From the IMG/VR virus record IMGVR_UViG_3300032293_002603, positions 1 to 21,728 of that record: DNA of 21,728 nt; one strand, 5' to 3'. This document shows positions 18,082 to 21,728 of the stretch, piece after piece; positions within the stretch are counted from its first letter, which is position 1, and each line of letters begins with the position of its first letter. The notes under the pieces were generated by a model. The model was not told the origin of the DNA, did not search any database, and saw nothing but the letters and a program-made list of their open reading frames with translations. Origin of the DNA: a virus. The translations under genes were made by a program, and so were the position numbers.

Positions 18082-19554
18082 TTATTCTTCCTCTACTAAA
18101 ATAGTATTTTCAAAAGCAAACCACTGACATTGATTGTAAAAAGTGGTTGGAGCTTCTGTATTTAATGTATCTGGGCAATATTGAATAACATTTTGCCAGG
18201 CAGGTTCAAAAAAATCTGGCGTAAACACATATTGTTCTCTTCCAAATAAACATTGTCTGTATTCATCCCAGTAAGACGTATCATTGTAACATAATCCTGG
18301 GTACCCGGTGCTATAATAAGGAAGACAATCTTGACTGTATCTTTGTGTTGAAAGTGGAACACACATATTCATTGGATCGCTTTCAAAGCTTGGGCGATTA
18401 AATGCTGCTGTTATTGTTGGACCACCAAAAAAATATTGAATCTCAGTAAACGGATCAGTAAATATTGTTAATGGAAACTCTAATGTTTCGTAAACGGGTT
18501 CTTCATCTGTACCACAATTAAATTCATTAAAATAACCAAAAGCCAATTTTATGTCTATATTATAGCCTCTTCGTGGTATCTCTGTCCAATTTCCATAATA
18601 TCTTGCTGTTTTACTACAATGGTATTGAAAAGATATTAATTCCGGTTGAAGTTTTGGAAGGTAATTTTCGTCTAATTGTTCTGGATATGCTGGGTTGGGT
18701 ATAAATTGAATACTATAAGAGTCTGCTATATTTGCAATATTTTGATCTGCTCCAGTTGCAGAGCAACCTGGTCTGCAATTTGGGTCTCCCGGTGGAGGAG
18801 TATATGGAGGAGTGCATGGATTTGGAAAATCATTTTCAACAAATTGATCTGAGTATCTTCCCAAGTAGTATTCTTCGTAGCAATTACACCAAAAATTTGT
18901 TGGATATGATCCAGCAAGTAACAGTGTTGGATCTGCATACGCGCCAAAACCATTAGAGCAACGCGGTATTGCTGGAGTTCCCAAAAATTCTGGGCCATAT
19001 GGAGATGAAAAAATTTCCCCATTAGGGCAACCATATATCCAATTTTTTTGTCCTGATGAACATTCACAGTCGCTCAATTTATCATCACCAAAATTGCAAC
19101 TGGCATACGGTTCTACAGTATAACAATCACATCCCGTACAATTACATCTACTACCAAAAGGCCATCCTGCCTCTGGTGGAAACTCTACACTATTTTTCCA
19201 TGTATTTGGATTGGTTGGATCATAATCTTCACCAAAACATCCAAAATTATTAGCACTATAAAAAACACCATCCCCTGATTCAAAGAGTCTATCACTTATT
19301 TTAGGAACTTTATTTATCGTATGTCTTACAACAATTTCATATGTTTCTGGGTTACCTGGAATTGAAAATCTTTTATTTGATGATTTGCAATCATAAAATT
19401 GATCTGCAGCAAAAAAATTCATACACGGATAACGCGCAGTAAATTTTATAGAAAAAACATAAGTTTTATTTAAACATCTATTGTAGATTGGACGACAACA
19501 GCTTAATGGCTCTGGTGGCGGTGGTTGAACACAACAACATGTTTTTGTAGGCAT
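18082..19554 (-). CDS. Large cysteine-rich late protein
   Basis: A 490-aa protein with 31 cysteines by hand count (6%), starting MPTKTCCCVQPPPPEPLSCC. It has dense Cys clusters (GSRCNCTGCDCY; SDCECSSGQ; FWCNCYEEYY) and Pro/Tyr/Asn-rich linkers such as NPCTPPYTPPPGDPNC. There is no signal peptide or membrane helix. I know no family for it. The even spread of Cys suggests either many metal sites or a disulfide-stabilised exposed virion protein. A consensus late promoter TATAAATA ends 5 nt before the ATG, so it is a late gene made in quantity. Beta-strand pieces (TYVFSIKFTARYP; YNIDIKLAFGYFNEF) suggest a structural role. Confidence 0.65.
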   Translation of the reverse strand: MPTKTCCCVQPPPPEPLSCCRPIYNRCLNKTYVFSIKFTARYPCMNFFAADQFYDCKSSNKRFSIPGNPETYEIVVRHTINKVPKISDRLFESGDGVFYSANNFGCFGEDYDPTNPNTWKNSVEFPPEAGWPFGSRCNCTGCDCYTVEPYASCNFGDDKLSDCECSSGQKNWIYGCPNGEIFSSPYGPEFLGTPAIPRCSNGFGAYADPTLLLAGSYPTNFWCNCYEEYYLGRYSDQFVENDFPNPCTPPYTPPPGDPNCRPGCSATGADQNIANIADSYSIQFIPNPAYPEQLDENYLPKLQPELISFQYHCSKTARYYGNWTEIPRRGYNIDIKLAFGYFNEFNCGTDEEPVYETLEFPLTIFTDPFTEIQYFFGGPTITAAFNRPSFESDPMNMCVPLSTQRYSQDCLPYYSTGYPGLCYNDTSYWDEYRQCLFGREQYVFTPDFFEPAWQNVIQYCPDTLNTEAPTTFYNQCQWFAFENTILVEEE

Positions 19555-19559
19555 AAAAA

Positions 19560-19567
19560 TATTTATA
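19560..19567 (-). promoter_or_regulatory. Consensus late promoter 5 nt from ATG (19554 gene)
   Basis: Minus strand TATAAATA, then TTTTT and the ATG. It overlaps the 3' end of the upstream deaminase-like gene. No Shine-Dalgarno sequence. Confidence 0.75.
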
Positions 19568-19937
19568 GCTGCTGTATACCGTCATCATTGGTATAATAAA
19601 TTTTATAAAATGCCTCTTCACACCACTTGGCGCAAACAGGGCAAGGCTTGGAGTTTCTAAAATTTCCAAACCGGTTAAATCTAAAGTTCAATAGAATCAG
19701 CTTTTCCCCGCGCATGTTTTTAGGAATTTTTCTCCATGCGTCCAATTCCGAGTGCATTTCCGCACAGCGATACCCCAAACGAAAAGTATCGGGGTGGGTT
19801 TTAAAAATATTTTGACCCACCGCGATTATCTTTCGCTTATGAATTACCAGCGATATGTGCTTCTTCTGTCTGTCCATTGCCATAGACAGAGGCTTTGCAA
19901 TAGGAACAAACTGTTCCATCACTTGTTCTATGTTCAT
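19563..19937 (-). CDS. Cytidine/deoxycytidylate deaminase-fold protein
   Basis: A 124-aa protein starting MNIEQVMEQFVPIAKPLSMA. It has the two zinc motifs of the deaminase superfamily: H62-x-E64 in CAEMHSELDAW and PCPVC (C99, C102) in SKPCPVCAKWCEEAFY. The beta strand before each is present (KIIAVGQNIF; EKLILLNFRF). The order fits a CDA/dCMP-deaminase core in a minimal length; T4 dCMP deaminase (Cd) is 193 aa. Substrate cannot be read: nucleotide, nucleic acid base or another amine are possible. It lies 3 nt after the Sm-like gene and is probably in one unit with it. Confidence 0.7.
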   Translation of the reverse strand: MNIEQVMEQFVPIAKPLSMAMDRQKKHISLVIHKRKIIAVGQNIFKTHPDTFRLGYRCAEMHSELDAWRKIPKNMRGEKLILLNFRFNRFGNFRNSKPCPVCAKWCEEAFYKIYYTNDDGIQQL

Positions 19938-19940
19938 AGT

Positions 19941-20249
19941 TTACGTACTGAGCTTAAGCCTACTGAGCGGGTCAACTCCCTTGGAGGGTGTTACGATTCC
20001 CTGGTTCAAACTTGAATCATACTGCTTTTTGAGTTCTTCAAGTGGCTCAACGGTAAAGGCAACAAATGACTTTGGAATTTCAACTCCCTTTGCTGCCTTT
20101 GTATACATCATCCAAGGCATAAGACCAATCTGTCCCTGACCCACGGGAACCAAAATTGCCGCATCCTTGAGAATAAAAGTAGTGTCCTTTTCCTCAAAGC
20201 GTGCGAGAATTTCTTCACCAGAGTTTAGTCTAAATACTTTTACATTCAT
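19941..20249 (-). CDS. Sm-like (LSm-fold) phage protein
   Basis: A 102-aa protein starting MNVKVFRLNSGEEILARFEE. Residues 1-60 show the five-strand Sm-like pattern common in marine T4-type phages: 'mnVkv.rL.sGEeiia....e....i.lkdp..l.p.g.g.igl.Pwm.yt', with DAAILVPVGQGQIGLMPWMM here. The tail is helical then polar (VEPLEELKKQYDSSLNQGIV). It possibly binds RNA like Hfq, but that is inference. It has a sigma70-type promoter and Shine-Dalgarno AAAGGAAAC. GC content is higher than in late genes. Confidence 0.65.
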   Translation of the reverse strand: MNVKVFRLNSGEEILARFEEKDTTFILKDAAILVPVGQGQIGLMPWMMYTKAAKGVEIPKSFVAFTVEPLEELKKQYDSSLNQGIVTPSKGVDPLSRLKLST

Positions 20250-20270
20250 ATGTTTCCTTTGTTGGTCTGT

Positions 20271-20298
20271 AGTATAGCACTTATTCTTTCACCTACAA
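20271..20298 (-). promoter_or_regulatory. Sigma70-type promoter of Sm-like gene
   Basis: Minus strand -35-like TTGTAG (20293-20298), a 16-nt spacer, -10 TATACT (20271-20276). Leader of about 15-20 nt with AAAGGAAAC before the ATG. Confidence 0.55.
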
Positions 20299-20309
20299 GC
20301 AATAATACC

Positions 20310-20981
20310 ATGAAATCATTCAAGACATTTTTATCAGAAATGGCTCCCCCCGCACCAAGGCAAATTAAATGTGATATTAATGGTATTTGCAACAAAATCA
20401 GATCAGACGAATCTGCCGGTAATGAAGAAAAAATATTATCCGTCTATAAAGATAACAAAGGACTTCCTACAATAGGGCACGGGCATCTTATTACAAAAAA
20501 TTCACCAAAAATTTTTGGTGAAGTGTTTTCCCAAGAACAAAAAGAAAATCCAAATTTTACAACAGAAGTATTGGGCGGAAAAAGAAGAATTACAACCCAG
20601 CAGGCAGAGCGTTTACTTAGAAGAGACGTTGAAAAGCGTATACCAGAAGTAGTAAAACTTGTACCAAAATTTGAATCTATGAGTACTGATTTGCAAGCAA
20701 ATCTTGCATCAGAACATTTCAGAGGGATGTTGGGACAGTCTCCAAAAGCACTGACAGCTTTAAACGATGGCGACTATGAAGGGTTTGCCCGTAATTATAT
20801 TGACGCAAAAGACTACAGAGAATCCAAAGAAGTAGATAGTGGAATTTACAAAAGAATGGATAGATTGGCAAATTCTGCTAGAACGGAAGTAGCTCGTCAG
20901 AAGAAACTTCAGCAGTCTTCGAAGTCCACCACTCCGGTTCCTCCGAGTAATTCCAAGCCGCAAACCGGGATTTCTCGTTAA
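20310..20981 (+). CDS. GH24 lysozyme with capsid-targeting-like N-terminus
   Basis: A 223-aa protein starting MKSFKTFLSEMAPPAPRQIK. The ATG at 20310 is preferred over 20250, whose extra part reads through the divergent promoter. Residues 1-10 resemble the T4 capsid-targeting peptide MKTYQEFIAE, with LSE-M at residues 8-11 as a possible gp21 site. The body is a T4-type lysozyme: E34, D48 (VYKD) and T54 (LPTIGHGHL) align with T4 E11, D20 and T26. A second domain half follows (ITTQQAERLLRRDVEKRIPE, then DLQANLASEHFRG). The end is Ser/Pro-rich. It cleaves peptidoglycan. The tag would place it in the head rather than in the cytoplasm; that is inference. No close promoter is clear. Confidence 0.75.
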   Translation: MKSFKTFLSEMAPPAPRQIKCDINGICNKIRSDESAGNEEKILSVYKDNKGLPTIGHGHLITKNSPKIFGEVFSQEQKENPNFTTEVLGGKRRITTQQAERLLRRDVEKRIPEVVKLVPKFESMSTDLQANLASEHFRGMLGQSPKALTALNDGDYEGFARNYIDAKDYRESKEVDSGIYKRMDRLANSARTEVARQKKLQQSSKSTTPVPPSNSKPQTGISR

Positions 20982-21441
20982 GATAATAACTGCGATAGGC
21001 AACAACAGCATTTTCGTGGTGATACTGCTCCGGCATTGCTTGAGCAAACTTGGTAAGCTTGGCCTTGGTAATGTTGACCGGAGGATCGTAGAGTTCATCA
21101 AGAAGCATGGACTCCATCTTGTGCACCCTACCATAGCGACGAGTGTACTCCTTACAGAGAGCATACGCATGTCTCCACAGCCAAATGTAGTTTGCCCGAG
21201 TCTCCCGTGCCCAGATGGTGCAGGGGTGGTTGATCATCGTAGCTTTGCAGATATTCTTTTTGGTGCAGATGTATGACTTATACCTGCGCTTTCCGGTGTT
21301 GACAATCAATTCATCACCATCAAGAACATGGTGAGCGGTTGAAAGCAATTGGCAAGATTCAACAACCATTTTACACACATGTTTATCACACATCATACGG
21401 GCGGAAGTAGCGGCGTCGTTGTCGAGGACAAAGATGTTCAT
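20878..21441 (-). CDS. Conserved phage protein (MNIFVLD family), unknown function
   Basis: A 187-aa protein starting MNIFVLDNDAATSARMMCDK. The ATG at 21439-21441 is chosen over 21465 because the promoter -10 lies between them. It belongs to a family seen in many tailed phages and recalled by DKHVCKMVVESCQLLSTAHH, NHPCTIWARETRANYIWLWR (with HAYALCKEYTRRYG) and the closing FAQAMPEQYH, VVAYRSYYLNEKSRFAAWN, PEWW. Conserved His, Cys and Trp suggest an enzyme, but I know no proven activity. It overlaps the convergent lysozyme end by 104 bp. It has a consensus sigma70 promoter and is GC-richer than late genes. Confidence 0.7.
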   Translation of the reverse strand: MNIFVLDNDAATSARMMCDKHVCKMVVESCQLLSTAHHVLDGDELIVNTGKRRYKSYICTKKNICKATMINHPCTIWARETRANYIWLWRHAYALCKEYTRRYGRVHKMESMLLDELYDPPVNITKAKLTKFAQAMPEQYHHENAVVAYRSYYLNEKSRFAAWNYSEEPEWWTSKTAEVSSDELLPF

Positions 21442-21450
21442 AGGTTGGTT

Positions 21451-21478
21451 ATTATAGTACATCATGATCCTGTGTCAA
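21451..21478 (-). promoter_or_regulatory. Consensus sigma70 promoter of MNIFVLD gene
   Basis: Minus strand -35 TTGACA (21473-21478), a 16-nt spacer, -10 TATAAT (21451-21456), then 9 nt (AACCAACCT) to the ATG. Both hexamers are perfect. The leader is at most 2-3 nt and has no Shine-Dalgarno sequence. Confidence 0.82.
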
Positions 21479-21490
21479 GATAAAAAGAAA

Positions 21491-21540
21491 CAACTCCCAC
21501 ACAATCTGGGAGTTGTCGGACCAAAGATACGATCTTTGGT
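21491..21540 (-). terminator. Twin hairpins, terminator of GMP reductase-like gene
   Basis: ACCAAAGAT (21520-21528) pairs with ATCTTTGGT (21532-21540). CAACTCCCA (21491-21499) pairs with TGGGAGTTG (21507-21515). On the minus strand the second is followed by TTTCTTTTTAT, a good terminator run. Both lie between the stop at 21555 and the next leftward promoter. Confidence 0.75.
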
Positions 21541-21554
21541 GGGGTTAAAGTTAT

Positions 21555-21728
21555 TTATATTTCGTGATTCTCGAATACGTTGTTTATGGTTCGGTTTACC
21601 TTGATCAGCGAACCGCGCTCATATAGTTGAGGCAGACTAAAAGCCCCGACATAAGAGCAAGCCGAGCGCAAACCACCAAGAATTTCCTGTATCGTGTGTT
21701 GTACGGGTCCACGGTATGGTACTTCAAC
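21555..21728 (-). CDS. guaC: GMP reductase-like protein, C-terminal fragment
   Basis: A frame of 57 codons and a stop runs leftward from the right edge; the N-terminus is outside the window. It reads VEVPYRGPVQHTIQEILGGL then RSACSYVGAFSLPQLYERGS. The YRGPV..TI..ILGGLRS.C.YVGA run is the C-terminal signature of GMP reductase, which converts GMP to IMP with NADPH. IMP dehydrogenases end differently (GGLRSGMGYCGA-type), which favours GuaC. Catalytic Cys and nucleotide loops are not in the window. A purine-salvage enzyme on a T4-type phage would be an auxiliary metabolic gene. Family match is strong, exact activity inferred. Confidence 0.75.
   Translation of the reverse strand, partial: VEVPYRGPVQHTIQEILGGLRSACSYVGAFSLPQLYERGSLIKVNRTINNVFENHEI

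Noticed and set aside
20250-20309. Longer start for the lysozyme giving a hydrophobic, signal-like N-terminus
   Set aside because: The extra 20 codons cover the divergent promoter of the Sm-like gene, and the internal ATG gives the targeting-like MKSFKTFLSE.
1-21728. IS element, integrase or attachment site
   Set aside because: No transposase or recombinase, no terminal inverted repeats and no tRNA-like core were seen.

Overview
The window is a piece of a T4-type myovirus genome, probably from an aquatic environmental phage. The diagnostic genes are the ssDNA-binding protein gp32, the late-transcription co-activator gp33, a gp4-type head-completion protein, and a baseplate hub and tail-tube initiation set resembling gp48, gp53, gp27, gp54, gp26 and gp51. 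T4-type late promoters (TATAAATA and close variants) sit before many of the structural genes. No tRNA, IS element, CRISPR array or integrase was found. The host cannot be named from the sequence.

Layout. (1) Bases 1-1860 are a GC-rich block of five very small genes. Each is driven by a sigma70-type promoter of nearly identical design, with a 17-nt spacer and exactly 6 nt from the -10 hexamer to the ATG. Four of the five have an AT-rich palindrome exactly 8 bp upstream of the -35. (2) Bases 1860-2220 carry no gene but hold terminators and a phased 10-bp repeat. (3) Bases 2221-5724 hold short, mostly unrecognised late genes. Four share an N-terminal tag beginning MNYLTNYYKN or a close variant and then diverge completely. 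(4) Bases 5721-12402 are the tail module: a leftward operon (48-like, 53-like, a large hub-like gene and a smaller hub-associated gene) diverges from a rightward operon (gp4, tube-like gp54, gp26 with a -1 frameshift into a gp51-like tail, and a 157-aa protein). (5) Bases 12429-13584 hold gp32 and gp33, leftward. (6) Bases 13667-15869 hold two large putative virion proteins. (7) Bases 15917-21441 are mixed: a helix-turn-helix protein, an HExxH metallopeptidase, a DUF5856/Dps-like protein, a very cysteine-rich 490-aa late protein, a deaminase-like protein, an Sm-like protein, a GH24 lysozyme with a capsid-targeting-like N-terminus, and a conserved phage protein. (8) The right edge carries the C-terminus of a GMP reductase-like gene.

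Four points stand out. First, gp26 has a textbook -1 frameshift signal (T_TTT_TTT, 6-nt spacer, 9-bp hairpin) that fuses it to a gp51-like tail lacking its own start. Second, many early and late genes have promoters so close to the ATG that the mRNAs should be leaderless or nearly so, while other genes keep clear Shine-Dalgarno sequences. Third, the tagged small proteins look like candidates for capsid-targeted, protease-matured internal proteins. Fourth, one lysozyme carries a T4-like capsid-targeting N-terminus.

Expected programme: GC-rich small genes, gp32, gp33 and the sigma70-promoter genes act early or middle. gp33 then supports late transcription from TATAAATA promoters, which drive the virion genes. 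All function calls rest on reading the sequence and on remembered family features; no database search was run.
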